Shown here: one piece after another, positions 15,783 to 23,612 of the stretch
Layout of the letters: every line of letters starts with the position of its first letter
Numbering within the stretch: the stretch's first letter is position 1
Assembly (NCBI RefSeq): GCF_031179145.1
Contig: NZ_JAPSIB010000008.1
Span: forward strand, 3,287-67,286
DNA: 64,000 bases
Direction: 5' to 3'
Source: Brevibacterium sp.
GTDB lineage: Bacteria > Actinomycetota > Actinomycetes > Actinomycetales > Brevibacteriaceae
The notes under the pieces: model-generated
What the model saw: the letters and a program-made list of their open reading frames with translations, nothing else
Told to the model about the DNA's origin: nothing
The model's database searches: none
Program-made: the position numbers and the translations under genes

Positions 15783-16034
15783 TCAGTAGTGCCCGGGCGC
15801 GTCACTGCCGGGGAACGACTCCTCGCCCCACTCATCAACCAACTCGTCCTCGCTCATCGCGTCGTCCGATCCGGAGCCGGAGTCGTGAGCGTTCGAGTTC
15901 TGAGCGTCCGAGCCCTCGGAACCGGGACGCTCCGCCTCGGTGTCGGGAGCCGCAGCGGGCACCTGCTCGACCGAGTCGTTCTCGGAAGCCCCGGCGAAGT
16001 CCTCGGTGCTGTTCTGGTCGGGCGAATCGGTCAT
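15783..16034 (-). CDS. Small acidic protein with SFPGSDAPG tail
   Basis: An 83-residue, very acidic and probably disordered protein (many Asp, Glu, Ser). It ends in ELVDEWGEESFPGSDAPGHY. An acidic stretch followed by SFPASDPP-like residues is a tail I know from small actinobacterial proteins of unknown function. The start is the ATG at 16034, preceded by GAGGAGACAGAG; an in-frame extension upstream has no such site. No partner gene is evident. Confidence 0.65.
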   Translation of the reverse strand: MTDSPDQNSTEDFAGASENDSVEQVPAAAPDTEAERPGSEGSDAQNSNAHDSGSGSDDAMSEDELVDEWGEESFPGSDAPGHY

Positions 16035-16170
16035 CTCTGTCTCCTCATAGGGTCGATGATTCCTGTCACCGGGCTCGCGGCCCGGCCCTGTCACCGGGGC
16101 TGACGCCCGGCATATCATTGATGATGGCAAAAACGTCACACCCTGTCACTCGACACCCGGAACTCACCTT

Positions 16171-16265
16171 CCGCCGCCGGTAGGGGACCTCCGGCCCGCC
16201 GGACGCCACCACCGGTAGGGGACCTCCGTCCCGCCAGGCGCCGCCGCCGGTAGGAGCCCGCCGGA
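16171..16265. repeat. ~34-bp tandem repeat, three units
   Basis: Three imperfect copies with core CCGGTAGGGGACCTCCG (the last shortened) lie just downstream of the GT2 gene that ends at 16280 on the minus strand. No coding role seen. Confidence 0.7.
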
Positions 16266-16279
16266 CCAGGCGAGCAGTC

Positions 16280-17281
16280 TCAGGCCGGTTCGGGCTCGAG
16301 CACCTCGACGACTTCGTGGTCGCGCTGGGTGAGGGTGGTGGGGGATTCGAGGTGCACCGCGCTGCTGGGGATGATCCCGGCACCGCCGTGTCGCCGCATC
16401 ACCTGCCATTGGCAGTAGACGTCCTCACCGACATGGGTATCGGGCAGTTCGTTCCAGAACTCGAACCCTCCGGCGTCAATGAGCTTGTGCCGGTCGAAGA
16501 GCACGCAGCCGCCGACCCAGGCCACGTGGTAGACGCCAGGGTCAGCTGTCGAGTAGCTGCGGTCTGCGGCGATGTGGCAGAGGTTGGCTGCATTGTGGAG
16601 CTTCCAGCGCTCGAGTTCCTCGGCGCTCTGTGACAGCGACTCGGGTGCGACGGGTCCCTGCCATTCGGCGAACTCTCTCCATTCCTCCGGTCTGCGGTCG
16701 TCGAGGTAGGACAGGCCCTGCACCGCTGAGCCGATGAAACCGCATCTCTGCGTCTGCAGTGTGGAGAGCATCCTGGTGATCGTCCCCGGTTCCAGCCACA
16801 CGTCGTCGTCGAGGTAGAGGACGAAGTCGGCTGAACTGAGGTCGAGCAGATGCTGGCGCTGCTGTGCCATTCCCCGTTTGGGCAGGTTGCGGTCGACCGT
16901 GACCCGGCGTCCCTGAGCCTGCAGGAGCGTGATCATCGGAGCGACCCCGGTGCGGGGTTCGACCGGCTCCCGGGACTGGTCGCTGATGATGACCGCGAAG
17001 TCGGCGTCCATCTGTGCGGCGAGCCCGCTGAGGGTCACGGCGAGCTCGGTGGGGCGGTCACAGGTGGGGATCAGCACCTCGACCGCTGCGGGGCCGGTGG
17101 GAGCGGGAGTCCGTGCTCCCCACTCCGCCGAGGTGCGTGCTCCCCTCGACCGTGAACCCGCCGACCGTGCGGAGGCCGACCGTGAGCCCGTCGACCGTGC
17201 ACCGGCGGACCGTGTGTCCTCCGAAGATCTGTCCTCCGTCGAGATGTGTGCCTGCGTCGAGGTGTGTGCCTGCGAGCTCAT
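16280..17281 (-). CDS. Glycosyltransferase family 2, low-complexity N-terminus
   Basis: A 333-residue protein. Residues 1-70 are a Ser/Arg/Thr/Ala-rich repetitive leader encoded by short tandem repeats. The GT-A domain follows: VEVLIPTCDRPTELAVTL, IISDQSREPV, FVLYLDDDVWLEPGTI (DDD metal motif), WVGGCVLFDRHKLIDAGGF and THVGEDVYCQWQVMRRHGG. The ATG overlaps the stop of the HldE-like gene (ATGA), making it the last gene of a three-gene leftward unit with the aldehyde dehydrogenase. Likely adds a sugar to the heptose-containing glycan (inference). Confidence 0.8.
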   Translation of the reverse strand: MSSQAHTSTQAHISTEDRSSEDTRSAGARSTGSRSASARSAGSRSRGARTSAEWGARTPAPTGPAAVEVLIPTCDRPTELAVTLSGLAAQMDADFAVIISDQSREPVEPRTGVAPMITLLQAQGRRVTVDRNLPKRGMAQQRQHLLDLSSADFVLYLDDDVWLEPGTITRMLSTLQTQRCGFIGSAVQGLSYLDDRRPEEWREFAEWQGPVAPESLSQSAEELERWKLHNAANLCHIAADRSYSTADPGVYHVAWVGGCVLFDRHKLIDAGGFEFWNELPDTHVGEDVYCQWQVMRRHGGAGIIPSSAVHLESPTTLTQRDHEVVEVLEPEPA

Positions 17282-18801
17282 TGTGCCTCCTTGGCAACGT
17301 CGGCCGGTGCCGCCTCCCGGCTCTGGCTGAGGTCGATGACGTCGACGCCGAGGTGGGAGAACCGCAGGGTCAGCTCCGCGGGCCGGAATGCCGTCTGCGT
17401 CGAGGCGTCGATCGCGATGACATCGGGGCGAACGGTCTCGACGACTGCCGTGGCGTCCCCGGAGAACGTCGTGACGACGTCGACGCTCGGGTCCGAGCTG
17501 AGCAGCGCCATGGTCGCGGCCGTGGAGTCCGTCGAGCTCAGCCCCGCCGAGGTGGACAGAGCGACGACGAGGAAGTCCCCGAGCGCTCGTGCCGACTCGA
17601 GCACGGTGCTGTCGCAGTCGCTGCCCGGCTCGAAGAGCCCGAGAGCCAGCACCGTGCGTCGCGCAGCGCCCCGATCCGAGGAGCGGTCGCGCCCGGAATG
17701 CCGGGTCCCCGAGTCCTGTGCGTCGGCGCCCATCTCGGCGCTGCGGTGGTCGGGACCGACGAGCTCGAGGAGATCGGCCGCCGAGCACAGTGACGTGCCC
17801 TCCTTGTGGACGACGACGTTCGCGGCCAACTGGGCGAACTCGGCGGCCAGGTTGAGGGGGAACCCGGCCGACATCGCCAGGGCCAGGCCCGCGACGAAGG
17901 TGTCGCCGGCCCCCGACGCCTGGCTCTCGGGCACCGGTTGAGCCTGGGTCACGTGGATGGAGTCGGCTTCGTCGACGGCGACCGCCCCGTCCCGGTCGAG
18001 GGTGATGACCATCGCCGAGGCGTTCGTCGCCTCCCGCATGGCCGGAGCGTATTTCTGGGCCAAGGTGACCCGGTGGCGGCCGCTGCGGAAGCTTGCGTGC
18101 AGGGTCTCCTCGACCTCATGGACGTTGGGGGTGACCACGGTGGGGCGCAGGTCCCGCCAATGCTCGGGCTGGTGGGCGTCGACGATGGTCATCGGGCGCT
18201 CGCCCACTCCGGCCAGCCGACGCGGCAGGTCGCTGTCATGGACGGGGCCGCCGTAGTCGGCGATGACGAGGGCATCGCTGTCGGCGGCCGCCGCGAGTGC
18301 GGCCCGGCAGAGCCGATCGTCGACCTCCTGACGCTCCTGTCGGTCCAGCTCCTGCATCGGCACCGTGTCGAGCCGGAGCAGGATGTGGTCGTCGACGAGG
18401 ACGCGCGTCTTCTTCGTCGTCGTCAGCTGGGAGCTGATGACGACCTCGGAGACGTCGACGTTGGCCTCGGCGAGGAGTCGCCTCACCGCGGCACCGGATT
18501 CGTCGTCACCGACGGCCCCGATCAACCGCACCCGGGCGCCGAGGGAGGCGAGGTTCATCGCCGTGTTCGCCGCCCCACCGGGCGACAGCGTCTCCTCGCC
18601 CTGTTCGACGACGGGCACCGGGGCTTCTCGGGCCAGGCGGGTGCTGCGGCCCTGCATCCAACTGTCGAGGATGACGTCGCCGATCACCGTGATCAGCGGG
18701 GAGCTGCGGGTGAGCTCGCAGATCAGCTCGGGTGTGATCTCCTCACACGCGGCGCTGGGAGCGCCGGCCGCGATGGAGACGGAATGCAGATCGCGTTTCA
18801 T
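17278..18801 (-). CDS. HldE-like protein: PfkB kinase domain plus degenerate nucleotidyltransferase domain
   Basis: Residues ~35-350 are a ribokinase-type sugar kinase resembling the HldE N-terminal domain: VIGDVILDSWMQG, REAPVPVVE, SPGGAANTAMNLASLGA, LLRLDT, and the catalytic loop SGAGDTFVAGLAL. HldE kinase phosphorylates D-glycero-D-manno-heptose 7-phosphate at C1. Residues ~375-500 resemble the cytidylyltransferase-like half (TVLALGLFEPGSDCDSTVLESARALGDFLVVAL), but where active enzymes have the HxGH motif this one has EPGSDCDS, so adenylyl transfer is unlikely. A second, intact HldE lies at 22129. Its stop overlaps the GT2 start. Possibly a kinase only, or a regulatory subunit. Confidence 0.8.
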   Translation of the reverse strand: MKRDLHSVSIAAGAPSAACEEITPELICELTRSSPLITVIGDVILDSWMQGRSTRLAREAPVPVVEQGEETLSPGGAANTAMNLASLGARVRLIGAVGDDESGAAVRRLLAEANVDVSEVVISSQLTTTKKTRVLVDDHILLRLDTVPMQELDRQERQEVDDRLCRAALAAAADSDALVIADYGGPVHDSDLPRRLAGVGERPMTIVDAHQPEHWRDLRPTVVTPNVHEVEETLHASFRSGRHRVTLAQKYAPAMREATNASAMVITLDRDGAVAVDEADSIHVTQAQPVPESQASGAGDTFVAGLALAMSAGFPLNLAAEFAQLAANVVVHKEGTSLCSAADLLELVGPDHRSAEMGADAQDSGTRHSGRDRSSDRGAARRTVLALGLFEPGSDCDSTVLESARALGDFLVVALSTSAGLSSTDSTAATMALLSSDPSVDVVTTFSGDATAVVETVRPDVIAIDASTQTAFRPAELTLRFSHLGVDVIDLSQSREAAPADVAKEAQ

Positions 18802-18810
18802 GATGTCTCC

Positions 18811-20310
18811 TCACTGTTCCGGACCACTGGACGACGCTGAACCGCTGGACGACGCCGGATAGCTGGACGACGCCGGACCACTGGACGACGCCGGACCGTC
18901 GGACGCATCCGCACCGCTCGACGCCGGCGGAGCGCTGATGTGGACCACCGAGGTGGTCGAGAACTCGTCGAGCAGCTCCGGGCCGAAGCCGAATCCGGAC
19001 CCGCTCTCACCCAGCGGTTCCGCCGAGCCGCCGGGAGCCCCGCCGAACACGGCGTTGACCTTCACGGTGCCCACCCGCAGGGTGTCCACGGCGGCGAGCA
19101 CATGCCCCAGATCGGGGCTGAGCACCGTGGCCGCGAGCCCGTAGGGGTCGGCAGCGGCCAGTTCGAGGGCCTCGTCGAAGTCGTCGGCGACGCAGATGGG
19201 CGCGACGGGACCGAACACCTCGTCGGTGAGCAGCGGCATTCCCGGACGGCAGTGATCGACGACGGTCGCCGGGTAGTGCGCTCCCGGGGTATCGGGGATC
19301 GAGCCGCCGGCGAGCACCTTCGCTCCCATCTCCCAGGAGGCGGTGAGGAGGAACTGCACGCTCTCGCGGTGGCGGCGGTCGACCAGCGGCTGGGGTTCCG
19401 GCGCGCTGTTCCACTTCTCAGCCTCGGCGACCAGCGCCGAGGTGAAGTCGGCGGCGACGTCCCGGTGGACGAAGATCCGCTCGACGGAGGTGCAGATCTG
19501 ACCGGCGTTCGCGAACGACCCCAGCGCGGCCTGCCCGGCGGCCCATTCGATGTCGACGCCGGAATCGACGATCAGGGCATCGTTGCCGCCGTTCTCCCGG
19601 ATCACGTGGGCGCCGTGGGCGGCGGCGCGGGAGTGGATGTCGCGGCCGGCAGCGCTCGACCCGACATGGGCGTACATCGCGATCCGCTCGTCGTCAGTGA
19701 GCACCCGGCCGATCTCGGCGTCGCCGAGGGCGGTGGCGAAGACGCCCTCGGGCAGCACGGCGGAGCAGATCTCGCCGAGGCGCCTGCCCAGGTGAGGGCA
19801 GCGCTCACTGGGTTTGTGGATGACGGTGTTGCCCATCACCAGGGCCGCTCCGATGAGACCCGCCGCGATCGCGACCGGGTCGTTCCACGGGGTGATGGCG
19901 GCGACGACGCCCCGGGCGCGGGACCGGGTGAAGTCCGCGGCGAGGCGGTCCCCGCGCAGACTGTGACCCCGGTGGACGGGCCCGAGCTCCGCGTACTGGC
20001 GCAGCGTGCCGACTCCCGCGTCGATACCACCCTGGGAGTCCGCGACGGTCTTGCCCGTCTCCCGGTGGTTGAGCTCGGCCAGCTCCTCCGCAGCCGCTTC
20101 GAGCTGATCGGCGATGAGGGTGAGCAGACGAGCGCGTTCGGTGACGGGTGTGGCCTCCCAGCCGCGCCGGGCACGATGGGCGGCGGCGACTTTCGCGCGC
20201 ACCGAATCGGGGGTGTCGCAGCTGATCTCGCCCACGAGTTCGCCGGTGGTGGGGTTCTGTATAGTGATGGACGAGACAGTGACATTGCGTGTGTTCAGGT
20301 CATCTGGCAT
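18811..20310 (-). CDS. Aldehyde dehydrogenase family protein
   Basis: A 499-residue NAD(P)-dependent aldehyde dehydrogenase. The cofactor domain (VVAAITPWNDPVAIAAG, GNTVIHKPSE), the general-base Glu in RENGGND and the catalytic Cys in NAGQICTSVERIF are all present, with the late motif DEVFGPVAPI. The start is ATG 20310 with AGGAGG upstream. The last ~30 residues are a PASSSG repeat tail encoded by an 18-bp minisatellite. It sits first in the unit with the HldE-like kinase and GT2. Its substrate is unknown, but oxidation of an aldose or amino-aldehyde intermediate in glycan synthesis is plausible. Confidence 0.85.
   Translation of the reverse strand: MPDDLNTRNVTVSSITIQNPTTGELVGEISCDTPDSVRAKVAAAHRARRGWEATPVTERARLLTLIADQLEAAAEELAELNHRETGKTVADSQGGIDAGVGTLRQYAELGPVHRGHSLRGDRLAADFTRSRARGVVAAITPWNDPVAIAAGLIGAALVMGNTVIHKPSERCPHLGRRLGEICSAVLPEGVFATALGDAEIGRVLTDDERIAMYAHVGSSAAGRDIHSRAAAHGAHVIRENGGNDALIVDSGVDIEWAAGQAALGSFANAGQICTSVERIFVHRDVAADFTSALVAEAEKWNSAPEPQPLVDRRHRESVQFLLTASWEMGAKVLAGGSIPDTPGAHYPATVVDHCRPGMPLLTDEVFGPVAPICVADDFDEALELAAADPYGLAATVLSPDLGHVLAAVDTLRVGTVKVNAVFGGAPGGSAEPLGESGSGFGFGPELLDEFSTTSVVHISAPPASSGADASDGPASSSGPASSSYPASSSGSASSSGPEQ
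18821..18910 (-). repeat. 18-bp minisatellite in the aldehyde dehydrogenase 3' end
   Basis: Five 18-bp units with core CTGGACGACGCC code (minus strand) for the six-residue repeat PASSSG and variants SYPASS and SGSASS. The unit length is a multiple of three, so copy-number change keeps the frame. Confidence 0.85.
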
Positions 20311-20330
20311 GGGAATCCTCCTCGAACTCG

Positions 20331-21440
20331 ATGGGTGGGAATGGCGACGGTGAAACGACGGTGACGGCGGTGGAGGCATTCGACGGTGTGGAGAGGATCG
20401 CGGTCCTGCGCGGGGGCGGTCTCGGTGACCTGATGTTCGCCTACCCGGGACTGATCGCTCTGCGCGCGACCTATCCGCAGGCGACGATCACTCTGCTCGG
20501 GACCGAGCTGCAGAGGCAGCTGGTCGAGGGCCGCCCCGGCCCCATCGACGCCGTGTGGGTCCTCGACGGGGAGCCGGGACTGCGTGACACCCCGGAGCAG
20601 GCGGAGTTCTTCGCGCGGGCGCGGGCACAGAACTTCGACCTCGCCGTGCAGCTGCACGGGGGTGGGAAGAACTCGAACCCGTTCCTGTTGGCACTCGGCG
20701 CCGCCCACACCGTGGGCTCGGCCACCGATGACGCCCCGCCGCTCGAGCGGACCCTGCCCTACGTCTACTACCAACATGAGATGATCCGCAGCCTTGAGGT
20801 GGCCGCCCTGGCGGGGGCCTCCCCGCAGGTGCTCGAACCCGAGCTCACCGTCCTCGAATCCGAGGCGCGCGCCGGACGCGACATCGTCGGCGAGGCGCCC
20901 GGACCCCTGCTCATCGTCCACCCCGGAGCCACGGACCCGCGCCGACGCTGGCCGAACGGCCACTGGATCGACGTCGCCGTGAGCGCGGTGAGCGCCGGGT
21001 GGCAGGTCATCGTCGTCGGTGGGCCCGAGGACCGCGAGGACGGGGCGAGCATCGCCGCCGGCGCCCGCGATCGCCTGACCGCCGCGCAGGGCGAGCAGGT
21101 CAGGACCTTGGCCGGAGAACTCACCCTCCCGCAGCTGCTCGGAGTCTTCACCCGCGCCGAGGTGGTCGCCGGCAACGACAGCGGACCCCGGCACCTGGCA
21201 GCGGCCGTCGGGGCGAAGACCGTCGGCGTCTACTGGGTGGGCAACGCGCTCAACGCGTCCCCGCTCAGCCGGGCCCGCCATCGGGTGCTCATGTCCTGGG
21301 TGACCCGGTGCCCGGTCTGCGGAATCGACATCACCCAGGTCGGCTGGACCGCTGAGCGCTGCGCCCACGATCCCTCGATCGTCGCCGAGGTGAGCCCGGT
21401 GACCGTGTGGAGCGCGGTCCTCGAACTCGCCGAGGGGTGA
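20331..21440 (+). CDS. Glycosyltransferase family 9 (heptosyltransferase-like)
   Basis: GT9 enzymes transfer heptose from ADP-heptose in Gram-negative LPS. Here: RIAVLRGGGLGDLMFAYPGLIALRATYP at the N-terminus, LLIVHPGATDPRRRWPNGHW at the start of the donor domain, and the donor loop VAGNDSGPRHLAAAVGAKTVGVYW. The C-terminus has three Cys (RCPVCGID, ERCAHDP). The start could be ATG 20331 or GTG 20361; neither has a good ribosome site. The gene runs opposite to its neighbours: its start is only 20 bp from the divergent aldehyde dehydrogenase start and its stop 5 bp from the convergent SDR stop. Confidence 0.82.
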   Translation: MGGNGDGETTVTAVEAFDGVERIAVLRGGGLGDLMFAYPGLIALRATYPQATITLLGTELQRQLVEGRPGPIDAVWVLDGEPGLRDTPEQAEFFARARAQNFDLAVQLHGGGKNSNPFLLALGAAHTVGSATDDAPPLERTLPYVYYQHEMIRSLEVAALAGASPQVLEPELTVLESEARAGRDIVGEAPGPLLIVHPGATDPRRRWPNGHWIDVAVSAVSAGWQVIVVGGPEDREDGASIAAGARDRLTAAQGEQVRTLAGELTLPQLLGVFTRAEVVAGNDSGPRHLAAAVGAKTVGVYWVGNALNASPLSRARHRVLMSWVTRCPVCGIDITQVGWTAERCAHDPSIVAEVSPVTVWSAVLELAEG

Positions 21441-21445
21441 GCGGG

Positions 21446-22132
21446 TCACGGCCACGAGTTCTCGCTCTCGTGGGCGATGAGGAGCTCGCGGACCTCGACG
21501 CGCGGGGGCTGTTCGAGGGCGAAGACGACTGAGCGGGCGACGTCGCGGGGATCGTTGAGCTTGGTCCGGTCGGGCGGCAGGAACTGTTCGGTGCGGCCGT
21601 TGAAGAAGTTGGTGTTCATTCCGCCGGGGATCAGGTTGGTCACCCCGACCTTCCCGGCCATCTCTGCGGCCAGGGCCTGGCTGAAGCCGCGGACGCCGAA
21701 CTTCGAGGCCGCATACGCGGTGGCTCCCGGAGCGCCGCGCAGTCCGAGGGTCGAGCAGACGGTGACGACGCGGCCGCGGGCGGCTTCGAGGTGGGGGAGC
21801 AGGGCCCGGACGACGGAGACCGTCCCGAGCAGGTTGACGCCGATGACGTGCTCCCACTTCTCGGCGTCGACCTCGCTCAGATCTCCGGGCACGTCGATGC
21901 CTGCGGCGGTGATCACGCCGTGGATCCCGTCGACCGACTCCGCCAGACGCGCGACGGCGTCTTCGACCGCCTGGCGGTCGGTGACGTCGACGACGACGGA
22001 TCGGTGCTTCTCGGTCGCCTCCCGGTCGAAGACGACGGGAGTGCCGCCCGCCTCGGCGACGGCTGCGGCGCAGGCGGCGCCGAGTCCGGAGTTTCCGCCG
22101 GTGATGACGATGGTGCGGTTCTCAAGGCTCAT
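21446..22132 (-). CDS. Classical short-chain dehydrogenase/reductase
   Basis: A 228-residue SDR with TGGNSGLG nucleotide-binding motif, an Asp after the second strand (VVFDRE, favouring NAD(H)), NLLGTV, the active-site Ser in VCSTLG and YAASK. This is the short classical type, not the ~310-residue extended type of HldD, so it is not an obvious ADP-heptose epimerase. The ATG overlaps the stop of hldE (ATGA), placing it last in the heptose operon. It could reduce or oxidise a sugar or lipid acceptor; the substrate is unknown. Confidence 0.85.
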   Translation of the reverse strand: MSLENRTIVITGGNSGLGAACAAAVAEAGGTPVVFDREATEKHRSVVVDVTDRQAVEDAVARLAESVDGIHGVITAAGIDVPGDLSEVDAEKWEHVIGVNLLGTVSVVRALLPHLEAARGRVVTVCSTLGLRGAPGATAYAASKFGVRGFSQALAAEMAGKVGVTNLIPGGMNTNFFNGRTEQFLPPDRTKLNDPRDVARSVVFALEQPPRVEVRELLIAHESENSWP

Positions 22133-23601
22133 ACTGTCACGTCCTCTGCTGTCGGGGTTTCTGTTCGGTTGGTCGGTTCGGAGTTCGCGCCGGCGGACGC
22201 GAGCGCGTCCGCCGGCGCCTCCAGGCTGTGCAGGGCGTCGGCCAGGCGGCTCGTCGAGCGGGCGGGGACGAAGGGGACGGTGACGACGCGGCCGCCCCAT
22301 TCGGCGATCGTCTTCGCCTCCGCCAGGTCCGCGCTGCGGTAGTCGTCGCTCTTGACCCAGATGTCGGGGCGGATGCTCTCGATCGCCCTGACCGGGGTGT
22401 CCTCGTCGAAGATGACGACCTCGTCGACGCAGTCGAGGGCCAGGAGCAGTTCGGCCCGGTCCTGAGCGGTGACGATGGGCCGGGTGTCTCCCTTGAGCCG
22501 GCGCACCGAGGCGTCGGAGTTGAGGAGGACGATGAGGGTGTCACCCATCCGCCTGGCAGCGCTCAGGGCACGCGCGTGCCCGGCGTGGAGGAGGTCGTAG
22601 CAGCCTCCGGTCGCCACCACCGTTCCGCCCCTCGCCCGCACCGACTGGGCCCGGGCGAGGGCGGAGTCGCCGTTGAAGTCCGGCTCCGGTTCGCGTTCGG
22701 CGGAGCTTCCCGGGTGGGCGAGGGTCCGCAGGTAGGCTCCGGCGCCGCCGAGGGCGATGTACTCCGCGGTCTCGGAAATCGCGCGGTCGACGGCGGCCAT
22801 CAGGTCGTCGCCTGCCCCGAGGCCTGCGGCCAGGCGCCCCGCCAAGCAGTCGCCGGCACCGCATTCGTCTCCGGTCGCGGTTCTGGTGGCAGGGGAGAAC
22901 CGCGCCCCGCCCGAGTCAAGGATCAGCGCGCCGCGGGATCCCAGGGTCACGATCACCGAGGTGACGGTCCACAGGTCGAGCAGCTCGGTGGCGGCGGCGT
23001 GCGCGGTGGGGATGGAGGTCTCGCCCGCCTCGACGCCGGCCAGGGTCGTGGCCTCGGAGAAGTTCGGCGTCACCGTCGCCGTGTTCGGCGCCGGTGGGGG
23101 ACCGGCCGGGTGCGGGTCCCAGACGATGGGGATCCGCACACCCGCCTGACTGAGCGCCGTGCGCAGCGTTTCCTCGGCGAGGAGGCCGCGGCCGTAGTCG
23201 GAGACGAGGATGGCATCGGCGTCGTGGACGGCGCGCAGCATCTCATCGGTGACCTCGTTGCGGGAGGCGTCGCAGTTCTCGTCGAGCCGGGTCACCAGGT
23301 GACCGTCGGCAAGCACGCGGCGTTTCACCGGGGTGGGCTGGTCGAGGCGGGCGGCGACGACGTTGACTGCGGAGAGAGCCGCCAGCAGGCGTTCGGATTC
23401 CTCGTCGTTGCCGAGCACCGTGACGAGGGTGACCTCGTGGCCGACGGCGGCCAGCAGGGAGGCGGCCAATCCGGCGCCTCCGGGCCGATGGTCGACGTGG
23501 TCGATGTCGACGACCGGCACGGGATTGTCGGGCAGGAGCCGCCGCGCGGCACCGTGGGCGTCTGCGTCGAGGAGGGTGTCCCCGACCACTGTGATCTTCA
23601 T
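22129..23601 (-). CDS. hldE: Bifunctional heptose kinase/adenylyltransferase HldE
   Basis: A 490-residue protein with both HldE halves. The kinase half (1-310): VVGDTLLDADAHGAARRLLPDNPVPVV, GGAGLAASLLAAVGHEV, and catalytic ECGAGDCLAG. The adenylyltransferase half (~325-465) has an intact HAGH motif at 339-342 (GGCYDLLHAGHARAL), LLNSDASVRRLKG and IWVKSDDY. It would convert heptose 7-phosphate to the 1,7-bisphosphate and later heptose 1-phosphate to ADP-heptose. The start is ATG 23601 with GAGGAGACG upstream. It is flanked by the GmhA fusion (12 bp away) and the coupled SDR. The last 35 residues are a variable polar tail. Confidence 0.9.
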   Translation of the reverse strand: MKITVVGDTLLDADAHGAARRLLPDNPVPVVDIDHVDHRPGGAGLAASLLAAVGHEVTLVTVLGNDEESERLLAALSAVNVVAARLDQPTPVKRRVLADGHLVTRLDENCDASRNEVTDEMLRAVHDADAILVSDYGRGLLAEETLRTALSQAGVRIPIVWDPHPAGPPPAPNTATVTPNFSEATTLAGVEAGETSIPTAHAAATELLDLWTVTSVIVTLGSRGALILDSGGARFSPATRTATGDECGAGDCLAGRLAAGLGAGDDLMAAVDRAISETAEYIALGGAGAYLRTLAHPGSSAEREPEPDFNGDSALARAQSVRARGGTVVATGGCYDLLHAGHARALSAARRMGDTLIVLLNSDASVRRLKGDTRPIVTAQDRAELLLALDCVDEVVIFDEDTPVRAIESIRPDIWVKSDDYRSADLAEAKTIAEWGGRVVTVPFVPARSTSRLADALHSLEAPADALASAGANSEPTNRTETPTAEDVTV

Positions 23602-23612
23602 GGCGTCTCCTC

